Shown: positions 9,705 through 20,058 of the stretch, piece after piece
Numbering within the stretch: the first letter of the stretch is position 1
Layout of the letters: every line of letters begins with the position of its first letter
NCBI GenBank assembly: GCA_025359405.1
Contig: JANYGD010000095.1
Span: 1-33,509, forward strand
Direction: 5' to 3'
Source: Methylotenera sp.
Lineage (GTDB): Bacteria; Pseudomonadota; Gammaproteobacteria; Burkholderiales; Methylophilaceae
Length of the DNA: 33,509 nt
The notes under the pieces: generated by a model
The model's database searches: none
Seen by the model: the letters and a program-made list of their open reading frames with translations, nothing else
What the model was told of the DNA's origin: nothing
Position numbers and translations under genes: made by a program

Positions 9705-10180
9705 TGAATATATTATTTCTTTGCACGGGCAATTCTTGCCGTTCTATTTTAGCCGAAGCCACATTTAATCATTTAGCGCCCACTGGTATGCGCGCCATGA
9801 GCGCCGGTAGCAAGCCGGCTGGCAAGGTGCACCCGCGTTCTATCGCCTTGTTAAAAAGCAAAGGCATCTCAACTGAAGGTTATTTCAGTAAATCTTGGGA
9901 TAATTTGCCGCAAGTGCCTGATATTGTGGTGACTGTGTGTGAAAATGCTGCGGGTGAAACCTGCCCAGCCTATTTGGGTAACGTAGTTCGCACGCATTGG
10001 GGCGTAGAAGACCCCGCCAAAGCAACTGGGAGTGAAGCGGAAATTAATGCAAGTTTTGAACAGGCTTACCAAATTTTGCGCACACGAATCGAGGCGTTTT
10101 TAGCTTTGTCAATAACTGCAATCCAAACTGATAAAGTGCGCTTTAAGCATGAGTTGGATAGAATTGGTCACCTTTCCTAA
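9701..10180 (+). CDS. arsC: Arsenate reductase (LMW-phosphatase fold)
   Basis: NILFLCTGNSCRSILAEATFNHLAP active-site loop CTGNSCRS; THWGVEDPAKATGSEAE; overlaps the aquaporin stop by 4 bp. Confidence 0.88.
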   Translation: MMNILFLCTGNSCRSILAEATFNHLAPTGMRAMSAGSKPAGKVHPRSIALLKSKGISTEGYFSKSWDNLPQVPDIVVTVCENAAGETCPAYLGNVVRTHWGVEDPAKATGSEAEINASFEQAYQILRTRIEAFLALSITAIQTDKVRFKHELDRIGHLS

Positions 10181-10240
10181 ATATTTTTTGATGAAGTGAT
10201 TACTGTATAATCACGCTTTTCAAGCCAAGCAGCAATCATC

Positions 10241-11345
10241 ATGGAAGCCGAACAACTCAATCTTATTGCCAACCGTTTAATCGACTTAAGCGAGCGCAAT
10301 CACGCCCTTCGGGGGTATCTTTGACTTTGAAAATAAAGTGCAAAAGCTAGAAGAAGTGAATGGGTTGATGGAAGACCCAAACATTTGGAACAACGCAGAA
10401 AAAGCGCAAAAGTTAGGCAAAGAAAAACGCAGCTTAGAGCTAATTGTGCATAATCTGCAAAGCTTAGAAACCAATTTAAAAGATTCGCAAGAATTGTTTG
10501 AAATGGCGCGAGAAGAGAATGACGACGACACGCTATTAAGTGTAGATGCGGATACACTGGTGATTGAACAGCAAATCGCCGACATGGAATTTAAACGCAT
10601 GTTTTCGGGCGAACTGGATGCCGCCAATTGCTTTATTGAGTTTCAATCAGGCAGCGGCGGCACTGAGGCGCAAGATTGGTGCAATATGCTGCTACGCATG
10701 TATTTGCGCTATGCCGAGCGCAAAGGCTTTAAGGTAGAAGTGCTGGAATTATCTGATGGCGACGTGGCAGGCATTAAAGGCGCGTCGATTAAGGTTTCTG
10801 GCGATTATGCTTACGGAACCCTTCGTACTGAGAATGGGGTACACAGGTTGGTGCGTAAATCTCCATTTGATAGCAACGCCAAACGGCACACCAGTTTTGC
10901 CAGCGTGCAGATTTTCCCAGAAGTCGACGATTCTATTCAAATTGACATCAACCCGGCAGACTTGCGCATTGATACTTATAGAGCAAGCGGCGCGGGTGGC
11001 CAGCACATTAACAAGACTGATTCAGCCGTGCGTATTACGCATATTCCAACTAATACCGTGGTGCAATGCCAAAATGACCGCTCGCAACATCGCAATAGAG
11101 ACGAAGCGATGAGCATGCTTAAAGGCGCGTTGTATAATTTAGAGCTGAACAAGCGCAATGCGGATAAACAGGCCTTAGAAGATGCCAAAACCGACATCGG
11201 CTGGGGACACCAAATTCGCAGCTACGTACTAGACCAAGGCCGCATTAAAGATTTACGCACCAATGTGGAAATCGGCAATACCCAAGGCGTGCTAGATGGC
11301 GACCTTGACCTATTTATACAAGTGAGTTTGAAGCAGGGAGTTTAA
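10241..11345 (+). CDS. prfB: Peptide chain release factor 2 with programmed +1 frameshift at TGA 10322-10324
   Basis: ATG 10241 encodes [27 protein letters not shown], then CGGGGGTATCTTTGAC slippery/SD-like site; +1 frame continues [22 protein letters not shown]...[19 protein letters not shown]. Confidence 0.97.
10309..10325 (+). promoter_or_regulatory. RF2 autoregulatory frameshift element
   Basis: CTTCGGGGGTATCTTTGAC: internal SD-like GGGGG 3 nt before CTT-TGA-C, the conserved RF2 recoding arrangement. Confidence 0.95.
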
Positions 11346-11347
11346 GA

Positions 11348-12880
11348 GTGAGCGATAACCAAAATCAAAATAATGAAGTGGCGCAAGTAGACGAAAACCA
11401 TGTTATCGCGGAGCGACGCGAGAAGCTAAAAGCGATTCGCGCACAGGGCGTTGCTTTTCCAAACGACTTTAAACCTGATGCCCTAGCCGCCAATATCCAT
11501 GCGGATCATGGTGATGCTGAAAATGAAGTATTTGAAGCAAAAGCAGTGAATGTAAAAGTGGCTGGCCGCATGATGCTTAAGCGCGTAATGGGCAAGGCGA
11601 GTTTTGCGACCATACAAGATGGCAGCGGCGCAAACGCTGGCCATCGCTTGCAGTTGTTTATCTCCAGGGACAATATTGGTGAAGAAGCCTACGAGGCCTT
11701 TAAACATTGGGATTTAGGCGATATTATTGGCGCGACTGGTTATTTGTTTAAAACCAAAACGGGCGAGTTATCAGTAAAAGTGACCGCGTTGCGCTTACTG
11801 ACAAAATCGTTGCGCCCATTGCCCGAAAAATTTCACGGCTTGACTGACCAAGAAGTGAAATATCGTCAGCGTTATGTGGATTTGATTGTAAATGAAGAAA
11901 CGCGCGCAACCTTCGTAGTACGCAGCAAAGTGGTTTCTGCCATTCGTAACTTTATGATTCAAAATGAATTTTTAGAAGTTGAAACGCCAATGTTGCACCC
12001 AATTCCTGGTGGCGCATCCGCCAAACCATTTATGACGCATCACAACGCACTCGATATGCAAATGTTCATGCGCATTGCGCCTGAGCTATATTTAAAACGC
12101 CTAGTGGTTGGCGGTTTTGAACGAGTGTTCGAGATGAATCGTAACTTTAGAAATGAAGGTTTAAGCGTTCGCCACAACCCAGAATTTACCATGATGGAAT
12201 TTTATGCGGCCTATACCGATTACCACTGGTTGATGGATTTTACCGAGCAATGCATACGCGCCGCTGCTATTGTTGCACGCGGCACTGCGACTTTGACTTA
12301 CGATGGCAAAGTAGTAGATTTAAGCAAACCGTTTGAGCGGCTCACTATTGTTGGTGCAATACAAAAATATGCGCCGCAATATACGCTGGCGCAGTTAAAT
12401 GATGTCGCATTTTTGCGCGCAGAAATCATGAAACACGGCACAAAACCGTTCGACCACGCAGGCTTGGGCGCATTGCAACTCGCGCTGTTTGAAGAAACTG
12501 CCGAGGCACAGTTGTGGCAACCGACTTATATTATTGATTACCCGGTGGAAGTTTCACCATTAGCTAGGGCAAGCGATAAAAACCCTGAAATCACTGAGCG
12601 GTTTGAGCTATTTATTACAGGCCGCGAAATGGCGAATGGCTTTAGCGAGCTGAATGACGCAGAAGACCAAGCTGCGCGTTTCACCTCGCAGATGAAAGCC
12701 AAAGAAGCGGGCGATGTCGAGGCGATGTATTACGATGCTGATTTTATTCGCGCGCTGGAATATGGCATGCCGCCGACAGGCGGTTGTGGCATAGGCATTG
12801 ACCGCTTGGTGATGCTGATTACGGATTCGCCTAGCATTCGCGATGTGATTTTGTTTCCGCACATGCGGCCAGAAGCTTAA
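11348..12880 (+). CDS. lysS: Lysyl-tRNA synthetase, class II
   Basis: Class II motifs [47 protein letters not shown] and [33 protein letters not shown] start after prfB. Confidence 0.97.
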   Translation: MSDNQNQNNEVAQVDENHVIAERREKLKAIRAQGVAFPNDFKPDALAANIHADHGDAENEVFEAKAVNVKVAGRMMLKRVMGKASFATIQDGSGANAGHRLQLFISRDNIGEEAYEAFKHWDLGDIIGATGYLFKTKTGELSVKVTALRLLTKSLRPLPEKFHGLTDQEVKYRQRYVDLIVNEETRATFVVRSKVVSAIRNFMIQNEFLEVETPMLHPIPGGASAKPFMTHHNALDMQMFMRIAPELYLKRLVVGGFERVFEMNRNFRNEGLSVRHNPEFTMMEFYAAYTDYHWLMDFTEQCIRAAAIVARGTATLTYDGKVVDLSKPFERLTIVGAIQKYAPQYTLAQLNDVAFLRAEIMKHGTKPFDHAGLGALQLALFEETAEAQLWQPTYIIDYPVEVSPLARASDKNPEITERFELFITGREMANGFSELNDAEDQAARFTSQMKAKEAGDVEAMYYDADFIRALEYGMPPTGGCGIGIDRLVMLITDSPSIRDVILFPHMRPEA

Positions 12881-12891
12881 AGTTTTTAGAT

Positions 12892-12922
12892 AAAAAAGCC
12901 GTCTTTTGAGACGGCTTTTTTG
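12892..12922. terminator. Bidirectional Rho-independent terminator after lysS
   Basis: AAAAAAGCCGTC-TTTTGA-GACGGCTTTTTT. Confidence 0.92.
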
Positions 12923-12962
12923 TTGTGGGGTAAATACAACGACTATTTCTAAAAATAGTTCT

Positions 12963-13001
12963 TTGTCATCAAATTGTCATATTAATGTCTCAAAATTCGC
13001 C
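12963..13001 (+). promoter_or_regulatory. Pho box plus possible -10 of the porin gene
   Basis: TTGTCAT-CAAA-TTGTCAT, 10 nt, CAAAATTCGCC; nearly identical to the pstS promoter. Confidence 0.82.
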
Positions 13002-13044
13002 AGTTGAAAATTTATATTAAATGATTTAATTGGGGACTTAAAAA

Positions 13045-14571
13045 ATGAATTTAAAATTACATAAATTGGTGGTTGCAACACTAGCAGGCTCGTTTTTATT
13101 GGGTTTTGGCGCAAATGTAATGGCAGATGGTACATTTGATCTAGTGCAGGCATTAGTTACAAAAGGCGTGCTGACTGAAGAAGAAGCGCTACCGCTATTG
13201 AAAGGTCACGAAAATGACAATCAAAACGTAGATAAAAAAATTAAGAAAGCGACCAGATTAAGTATTTCTGATGCAATCGATAGCGCCACATTATATGGTG
13301 ACATGCGCGTTCGTGAAGAATACAGAAAAGGTTCTGGCGGATTTTCTGGCAGTGGACCTACTCTTGTTAACGCAGATGAATCTAGAAATAGATACAGAGG
13401 CAAAATGACTCTTGGTGTTAAAACTGAATCTGGTGATTGGTATTCAGATGTGGCAATGGTTGTTGGTAGTGCTGGTCGTACCGATAACTTTACTTTTGGT
13501 GGTAGTTCTAACAATGGTACTGGCACAAGTAACCCTGCAGGTACATCAATCAGTGAAAAACCTCAAATCAATCTTAAGCGGGCGATGATAGGTTGGAAAG
13601 CACTAGATTGGTTAACTGTTGAAGCGGGGTTGATGGCTAACCCACTTTACACAACGCCAATGGTTTGGGATGCTGATTTGACAGTGACTGGCTTGGCAGA
13701 AAAAGTTAGTTATCCAGTTGGCTTGGGTGATTTGTTTGGTAACTTCGTGCAAATGACTTACACAGGTGATAGAAAACGTGATAACCCAGCTAATACTGCA
13801 GTAGATACAACAACCCCAACTAACGAGTTATTGGTTTTTCAAGGTGGCTATAGATACCCATTTAGCAGCACTTCATCGGCCAAAGCGGCATTAACTTATT
13901 ATGACTATACGCATGGTGGAACTCGTAATAATACGTTGGCTTTTAATAGTCATGGTATTTTTGCGCCTGGATTAGGTAATGCTGCCCTTCCTGCTGGCAC
14001 AAATGGTTCTTATGCAGGTCAATCTGGTGTTAATAATTTAGAGATTCTTGAAATTCCAGCTGAAGCTAACTGGATGGTTACTAACAGTCTTGGTGTACGC
14101 GTTTATGGTGATTATGCAGTTAACTTAGATGCTGATGCACGTGCAAATGCAGCTGCTTCAATTGCGACAACTCCAGCAGCTACTGCAACAGCGTATCGAA
14201 ATGCAAGTGGCGATGATGCAGCATGGTTATTAGGTTTTGTTGTTGGTTCGGCGAACGACTTAAAATCATTTGAAGGCAATAAATTGGTAAAAGGTGATTG
14301 GCAAGCAAGAATTTGGTATCAAGAAGTTGGTGTTTATTCACTGGACCCAAATACACCTGACTCAGACTTTATGGATTCACGCGTGAATATGAAGGGCGTA
14401 GTTGTAAAAGCACAATATAACTTCTTAGATAACGTATATGCTAACTTTGCATATGGCCACGCCAAGCGCAAAAATAACTCTGTAGGTGCGACTTATTCTG
14501 CAGGTAACGATATTGGTCTTAACTTGAGTGACTTTGATTTATTCCAAGCAGATTTAACTTATAAGTTCTAA
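13045..14571 (+). CDS. Putative outer-membrane porin (Porin_5-like), predicted phosphate-starvation inducible
   Basis: Signal peptide ending NVMADG; FDLVQALVTKGVLTEEEALPLL segment; barrel-like C-terminus ending FQADLTYKF; Pho box upstream. Confidence 0.78.
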   Translation: MNLKLHKLVVATLAGSFLLGFGANVMADGTFDLVQALVTKGVLTEEEALPLLKGHENDNQNVDKKIKKATRLSISDAIDSATLYGDMRVREEYRKGSGGFSGSGPTLVNADESRNRYRGKMTLGVKTESGDWYSDVAMVVGSAGRTDNFTFGGSSNNGTGTSNPAGTSISEKPQINLKRAMIGWKALDWLTVEAGLMANPLYTTPMVWDADLTVTGLAEKVSYPVGLGDLFGNFVQMTYTGDRKRDNPANTAVDTTTPTNELLVFQGGYRYPFSSTSSAKAALTYYDYTHGGTRNNTLAFNSHGIFAPGLGNAALPAGTNGSYAGQSGVNNLEILEIPAEANWMVTNSLGVRVYGDYAVNLDADARANAAASIATTPAATATAYRNASGDDAAWLLGFVVGSANDLKSFEGNKLVKGDWQARIWYQEVGVYSLDPNTPDSDFMDSRVNMKGVVVKAQYNFLDNVYANFAYGHAKRKNNSVGATYSAGNDIGLNLSDFDLFQADLTYKF

Positions 14572-14595
14572 TTTAAGTTACATTTACAGCACTTT

Positions 14596-14622
14596 AAAAA
14601 GCCCGCTTTGGCGGGTTTTTTA
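14596..14622 (+). terminator. Rho-independent terminator after porin
   Basis: AAAAAGCCCGC-TTTG-GCGGGTTTTTT. Confidence 0.92.
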
Positions 14623-14716
14623 TTGCATGAAACAAAGCCTTACTGATTCTCAATGCAGGTTCTTAGGTTTGGTATCATCAGGTATAATTCAAAACATATT
14701 TTACTGAGAATAAAGC

Positions 14717-15355
14717 ATGTATAAACACCCACTTTTAGATCGCGATAAAATGAGCCCGCAAGAGGCTTTGGATATTTTAATTGAAGGCAACCATCGCTTT
14801 GCCAACAACCTCACTGCCAATAAAGATTTGCTGAACTTGGTTGATCTCACTAAAAATAAGCAGCATCCATTTGCCTCGTTTTTAAGTTGCAGTGATTCGC
14901 GTGCGCCAGTTGAGTTATTGTTTGATCAAGCATTAGGTGATATTTTTAGCGTGCGTTTGGCTGGCAATATCGCGTCTGATAAGTGCGTAGGCAGTTTAGA
15001 ATTTGGTAGCAAATACTTAGGTAGTAAGCTAATTGTGGTGATGGGTCACAGTAGTTGTGGTGCGGTAAAAGCCGCTTGCGATGATTTTAAAGATGGCCAT
15101 ATTGGCGAAATTATCAATATGATTAAGCCTGCAATTCGCCATGAAAAAACGGTGATAGATGATAGAACGTCTAAAAACGAGGCTTTTGTACAGAAAATTT
15201 GTGAGCTAAATGTGCACTACCAAATTGATCAAATCATTCGTACCAGCGATATTATTCAAGACATGGTAACTGCCAAGCAAATTGGCGTGGTAGGTGGTGT
15301 TTACGATTTAAATACGGGTATGGTGCGGTTTTTGCCTGAAACGTTCACGATATAG
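14717..15355 (+). CDS. Beta-class carbonic anhydrase
   Basis: Zn-ligand motifs SCSDSRAPVELLFDQ and VMGHSSCGAVKAA. Confidence 0.93.
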   Translation: MYKHPLLDRDKMSPQEALDILIEGNHRFANNLTANKDLLNLVDLTKNKQHPFASFLSCSDSRAPVELLFDQALGDIFSVRLAGNIASDKCVGSLEFGSKYLGSKLIVVMGHSSCGAVKAACDDFKDGHIGEIINMIKPAIRHEKTVIDDRTSKNEAFVQKICELNVHYQIDQIIRTSDIIQDMVTAKQIGVVGGVYDLNTGMVRFLPETFTI

Positions 15356-15363
15356 TGCGCGCA

Positions 15364-15705
15364 TTAGCGATGGCCTTCTTTGGCCATGTTGATGCTGTAT
15401 TTAGGGATTTCAATCACTAAATCAGTCGTGCCAACAATGGCTTGGCACGATAAACGCGAATTAGGCTCCAAGCCCCAGGCTTTGTCCAGCAAATCATCTT
15501 CTTTGTCTTCAGACGCGTTTAAACTTTTAAAGCCTTCACGAACAATCACATGGCAAGTAGTGCAAGCGCAGGCTTGGTCGCAAGCATGGTCAATATCGAT
15601 GTCGTTATTCAGTAATACATTGCAAATACTTTCGCCTGTTTTGGCTTCAATCGCCACGCCTTCTGGGCAAAGTTCTACGTGTGGTAATACAATAATTTGT
15701 GGCAT
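15364..15705 (-). CDS. fdx: ISC-type [2Fe-2S] ferredoxin
   Basis: HACDQACACTTCHVIV ... SRLSCQAIV cluster ligands; last gene of the isc operon. Confidence 0.95.
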   Translation of the reverse strand: MPQIIVLPHVELCPEGVAIEAKTGESICNVLLNNDIDIDHACDQACACTTCHVIVREGFKSLNASEDKEDDLLDKAWGLEPNSRLSCQAIVGTTDLVIEIPKYSINMAKEGHR

Positions 15706-15715
15706 ATTTTTTCTT

Positions 15716-17578
15716 TTATATCTCTAAACTATTTAAATTTTTACCAGCAAGTGCGCGGCTCACGCTTGCATCCATGCGCTTAGCGGCGAAGTCTTCAGTT
15801 GCGGCATTTAGCACTTCGGTTGCTTTGCGAATGGCATCGCCAACACCCCCATGGATATTGGCTTGCAGAGCATCCATTTGTGAAATTATTTTTTGCTTTT
15901 CTTTAGCATTCAATAAACTACCATCTTGTTCCAGCGCCATGTTAATCGCTGCTAATAAGCTTTCCGCATCTACCTTTGCTTCGGCCAGCAAACGCGCATT
16001 TTTATCATTTTCCGCCTCCGAAAAACTACTTTTGAGCATCGTTAAAATTTGTTCTTCGCTCAAGCCATAGCTTGGTTTCACCACAATATTCGCTTCGATA
16101 TTGCTGGTGGTTTCGCGCGCCGAAACGCTCAATAAGCCGTCGGCATCTACGGTAAACGTCACACGTATGCGTGCCGCGCCCGCCACCATAGGCGGAATGC
16201 CGCGCAACTCAAAACGTGCCAGTGAGCGACAATCCATGACTAACTCACGCTCGCCTTGCAGAACATGAATGCTCATGGCAGTTTGGCCGTCTTTAAACGT
16301 TGTAAACTCCTGTGCGCGGGCTATTGGTAGCGTGCTGTTACGTGGAATCACTTTTTCAACCAAGCCACCCATGGTTTCTAAACCTAGTGACAGCGGAATC
16401 ACATCCAGTAATAATAAATCGCTCTCACTTTTATTGCCCGCAAGCGTGTTAGCTTGTATCGCAGCGCCTAAAGCCACCACTTTGTCTGGGTCTAAATTAG
16501 TCAGCGGTGTTTGCTTGAAAAAATCGGCCACCGCCAGCCGAATTTGCGGCATGCGCGTTGCGCCACCCACCATTACAACGCCCTTAATGTCGTCAATAGT
16601 TAAATTCGCATCTCGCAGCGCTTTTTTGGTGGGTGTGAGTGTTTTTGTAACCAAAGTCTGCGTGAGCTCGTTAAATTGCTTGGTGCTGAGTGTGATATTA
16701 ACCAGTTCTCCCGTGCTCAACACACTGGTGATTTGCGCTGTTGCGTGGTCAGTAAGCCATTCTTTGGCTTCGCGCGCTTTGGTAAGCAAAAGCCGCGTAT
16801 CCTGTGCGTTTACTGGCTTACATTTGCTTTGCTCGAGTATCCAGCAGAATACTCTGCGGTCAAAATCGTCGCCACCTAAAGCGCTGTCACCATTGGTGGC
16901 GAGCACTTCGAACACACCCTTTGCTAGCTTTAAAATAGAAATATCAAAAGTCCCACCACCAAGGTCATAAATGACGTAAGTACCTTCGGAGGCATTGTTT
17001 AAGCCATAAGCCACGGCAGCAGCGGTGGGTTCATTTAACAGGCGCAATACATTTAAACCAGCTAAGCGAGCTGCGTCTTTAGTGGCTTGGCGTTGTGCGT
17101 CGTCGAAATAAGCGGGTACGGTAATCACCACGCCAACCAATTCACCACTTAAGCTTTTCTCGGCTCGAGTTTTGAGTGTTTTTAAAATTTCTGCTGAGAT
17201 TTCAACCGGGCTCTTGATGCCCGCGCGAGTTTCGATTTGTACCATTTCGTTACTATCGATGAAATGATACGGTTGCTGCGAAACATCTATATCTTTAAGT
17301 CCGCGCCCCATAAAGCGTTTGGCTGATATGATGGTGTTGGTTGGATCTTGCGATTGTGCCGCTTGCGCGCTATAACCCACGTCGATGCTGCCATCTGGCA
17401 AGTAGCGCACCACGCTTGGTAAAAGCGCGTGGCCATCATCATCCACCAACACGCTGCTTAAGCCGCTGCGCACGGTGGCGACCAGTGAATTAGTGGTGCC
17501 AAGATCAATGCCCACTGCAAGTTTATGTTGGTGCGGCGCGGTGGATTGGCCGGGTTCAGATATTTGTAAAAGTGCCAT
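15716..17578 (-). CDS. hscA: Fe-S assembly chaperone HscA (Hsp70)
   Basis: [47 protein letters not shown]; between hscB and fdx. Confidence 0.97.
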   Translation of the reverse strand: MALLQISEPGQSTAPHQHKLAVGIDLGTTNSLVATVRSGLSSVLVDDDGHALLPSVVRYLPDGSIDVGYSAQAAQSQDPTNTIISAKRFMGRGLKDIDVSQQPYHFIDSNEMVQIETRAGIKSPVEISAEILKTLKTRAEKSLSGELVGVVITVPAYFDDAQRQATKDAARLAGLNVLRLLNEPTAAAVAYGLNNASEGTYVIYDLGGGTFDISILKLAKGVFEVLATNGDSALGGDDFDRRVFCWILEQSKCKPVNAQDTRLLLTKAREAKEWLTDHATAQITSVLSTGELVNITLSTKQFNELTQTLVTKTLTPTKKALRDANLTIDDIKGVVMVGGATRMPQIRLAVADFFKQTPLTNLDPDKVVALGAAIQANTLAGNKSESDLLLLDVIPLSLGLETMGGLVEKVIPRNSTLPIARAQEFTTFKDGQTAMSIHVLQGERELVMDCRSLARFELRGIPPMVAGAARIRVTFTVDADGLLSVSARETTSNIEANIVVKPSYGLSEEQILTMLKSSFSEAENDKNARLLAEAKVDAESLLAAINMALEQDGSLLNAKEKQKIISQMDALQANIHGGVGDAIRKATEVLNAATEDFAAKRMDASVSRALAGKNLNSLEI

Positions 17579-18094
17579 TTAGTCTTCTAATATTGCTAGT
17601 TTACGTGCAATTTCTTCACGCAATTTATCCATAAACTGTAATTTACGTAAAGTTTCTGCCGCAGCTTGCCATGCTTTTTTTGTGTCTAACTCATCAGCTA
17701 ATGTTTGCTGTAATGTCGCAGTTTCGTGTTTAATATCTCGCAATAAGCGATGCATGCCACTTAAGTTGGTCGCGTTGTCTTCAACCGCTTCTCGCCACTC
17801 CATTTGCTGCATTAAAAAATCCGCAGGCATGTTGGTATTAGTTTCTGCTACTGCATTAATACCTTGCAACTCTAATAAATATTTGGCGCGGTTCGTTGGT
17901 TTTTTTAAAGTCTGATATGCCTCATTGGCAAGTGTAGCCGTTTGCATGGAAGCGAGTTTTTCAGCAGATGTGGCTGTCACAAAACGGTCTGGATGGCTTT
18001 CCGATTGTATTTTTCGGTAATTATTTTCTAAAGCGGCTAAATCAATGTCGAATGCTGGCTTAAGCTCGAACAGCTCAAAGTAATTCAAACTCAC
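17579..18094 (-). CDS. hscB: Fe-S assembly co-chaperone HscB (J domain)
   Basis: [35 protein letters not shown] with HPD motif; [22 protein letters not shown]. Confidence 0.95.
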   Translation of the reverse strand: MSLNYFELFELKPAFDIDLAALENNYRKIQSESHPDRFVTATSAEKLASMQTATLANEAYQTLKKPTNRAKYLLELQGINAVAETNTNMPADFLMQQMEWREAVEDNATNLSGMHRLLRDIKHETATLQQTLADELDTKKAWQAAAETLRKLQFMDKLREEIARKLAILED

Positions 18095-18414
18095 ACTGTG
18101 AAGCTTTCACCGCAACCACACTCGTCTTTTACGTTGGGATTATTGAATTTAAAGCCCTCATTCAAACCCTCTTTGGTGAAATCGAGTTCGGTGCCATCAA
18201 TATAGGCCAAGCTTTTTGGGTCAACAATTACCTTCACGCCATGGCTATCAAATGCCATATCCTCGGGGTTCAAATCGTCCACAAACTCAAGCGTATAGGC
18301 CATGCCAGAGCAGCCTGTGGTTTTAACGCCCAAGCGTAAACCTATGCCTTTGCCGCGATTAGCAAGGAATTTTTCAACGCGGTTTGCGGCCGCAGGTGTC
18401 AAACTAATTGCCAT
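18091..18414 (-). CDS. iscA: A-type Fe-S carrier IscA
   Basis: [20 protein letters not shown] and CGCGESFTV cysteine motifs. Confidence 0.95.
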   Translation of the reverse strand: MAISLTPAAANRVEKFLANRGKGIGLRLGVKTTGCSGMAYTLEFVDDLNPEDMAFDSHGVKVIVDPKSLAYIDGTELDFTKEGLNEGFKFNNPNVKDECGCGESFTV

Positions 18415-18812
18415 TAAGCTGCCTCTCTAGCCGCCAATTGTTTGGCTTTAATATCCGCCACAGCTGCTTTAATCGCGTCTTCTGCCAAAACTGAGCAATG
18501 AATCTTCACGGGTGGTAGAGCTAATTCTTCTGCAATTGCAGAATTTTTAATCGCGTAAGCTTCATCCACCGTTTTGCCTTTTAACCACTCAGTAACGAGT
18601 GAGCTAGAGGCAATCGCCGAACCACAGCCGTAGGTCTTGAATTTTGCATCTTCAATAATGCCGTTATCGTTTACTTTAATCATCAGCTTCATTACATCGC
18701 CGCAAGCAGGCGCGCCGACCATGCCGGTGCCTACGTTCGGGTCGTTTTTGTCGAGCGAGCCAACATTTCTTGGATTCTCATAGTGATCTAAAACTTTGTC
18801 TGAATATGCCAT
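18414..18812 (-). CDS. iscU: Fe-S scaffold IscU
   Basis: [55 protein letters not shown]. Start trimmed from 18866 to the canonical Met. Confidence 0.97.
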   Translation of the reverse strand: MAYSDKVLDHYENPRNVGSLDKNDPNVGTGMVGAPACGDVMKLMIKVNDNGIIEDAKFKTYGCGSAIASSSLVTEWLKGKTVDEAYAIKNSAIAEELALPPVKIHCSVLAEDAIKAAVADIKAKQLAAREAA

Positions 18813-18825
18813 TGTAATACTCCTT

Positions 18826-20040
18826 TTAGTGGGAGGCCCACTGTACCTTACTAATATCAATACCATCTTTGAACATATCCCAAAGTGGCGACAATTCTCT
18901 CAATTTACCTACTTTATTTTTCAATAATTCTATCGTGTAATCCACATCGGCTTCGGTAGTAAAGCGGCCAATAGAAAAACGGATAGAACTGTGCGCAAGC
19001 TCATCGCTACGGCCCAAGGCGCGCAACACATAGCTCGGCTCCAAGCTGGCAGAAGTACACGCAGAGCCGCTGGAGACGGCAATATCTTTCACCGCCATAA
19101 TCAGCGATTCGCCCTCCACGTAATTGAAGCTGATGTTCAAATTATGCGGCACGCGATGCGCTAAATCACCATTCACATAGGTTTCTTCGATGTCCTGCAA
19201 GCCCTGTAGAAGCTTGTCTCTGAGCATACGAATACGCTCGTTTTCAGTCGCCATTTCTTCGCGCGCGATGCGAAACGCTTCGCCCATGCCGACAATTTGA
19301 TGTGTCGCCAGAGTGCCAGAACGCATGCCGCGTTCGTGGCCACCGCCGTGCATTTGCGCCTCGATACGAATACGCGGTTTACGGCGCACATATAAGGCGC
19401 CAATGCCTTTTGGGCCGTAGGTTTTATGCGCGCTAAAGCTCATTAAATCGACAGGAAGTTTTTCCAAATCAATCTTCACTTTACCGGTTGCTTGTGCTGC
19501 ATCCACATGAAAAATCACGTTGTTTTCGCGGCAAATATTGCCAATGGCTTCAATATCTTGAATCACACCGATTTCGTTGTTTACCAACATCACCGAAGCT
19601 AACACGGTATCTGGCCGAATCGCGGCTTTAAACTTGGCCAAATCGACCAAGCCATCTGGCTCAGGTTCTAAAAATGTTGCTTCAAAACCTTGGCGTTCCA
19701 GCTCGCGAATCGGGTCAATTACCGCTTTATGCTCGGTGGCAATGGTAATAATGTGCTTGCCTTTGGTGCTGGCGTAAAAGTTGGCCGCGCCTTTAATAGC
19801 CAAGTTGTTCGATTCCGTCGCGCCCGATGTCCACACGATTTCGCGCGGGTCTGCGCCGACCAATTTCGCCACCTCTTCGCGTGCATTTTCCACGGCTTTT
19901 TCGGCGGTCCAGCCAAATGGATGGCTACGCGACGCAGGGTTACCATAATGCTCCGTGAGGTACGGAATCATTTTTGCTGCCACGCGTGGATCTACCGGCG
20001 TGGTGGCGGAATAATCTAAATAAATTGGTTGTCTTTCCAT
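18826..20040 (-). CDS. iscS: Cysteine desulfurase IscS
   Basis: [64 protein letters not shown]. Confidence 0.97.
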   Translation of the reverse strand: MERQPIYLDYSATTPVDPRVAAKMIPYLTEHYGNPASRSHPFGWTAEKAVENAREEVAKLVGADPREIVWTSGATESNNLAIKGAANFYASTKGKHIITIATEHKAVIDPIRELERQGFEATFLEPEPDGLVDLAKFKAAIRPDTVLASVMLVNNEIGVIQDIEAIGNICRENNVIFHVDAAQATGKVKIDLEKLPVDLMSFSAHKTYGPKGIGALYVRRKPRIRIEAQMHGGGHERGMRSGTLATHQIVGMGEAFRIAREEMATENERIRMLRDKLLQGLQDIEETYVNGDLAHRVPHNLNISFNYVEGESLIMAVKDIAVSSGSACTSASLEPSYVLRALGRSDELAHSSIRFSIGRFTTEADVDYTIELLKNKVGKLRELSPLWDMFKDGIDISKVQWASH

Positions 20041-20058
20041 ATTTCTAAACTTTGCTTT

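Noticed and set aside
16269-16970. 233-aa plus-strand ORF inside hscA
   Set aside because: Antisense to a strongly conserved Hsp70 frame; no recognisable domain.
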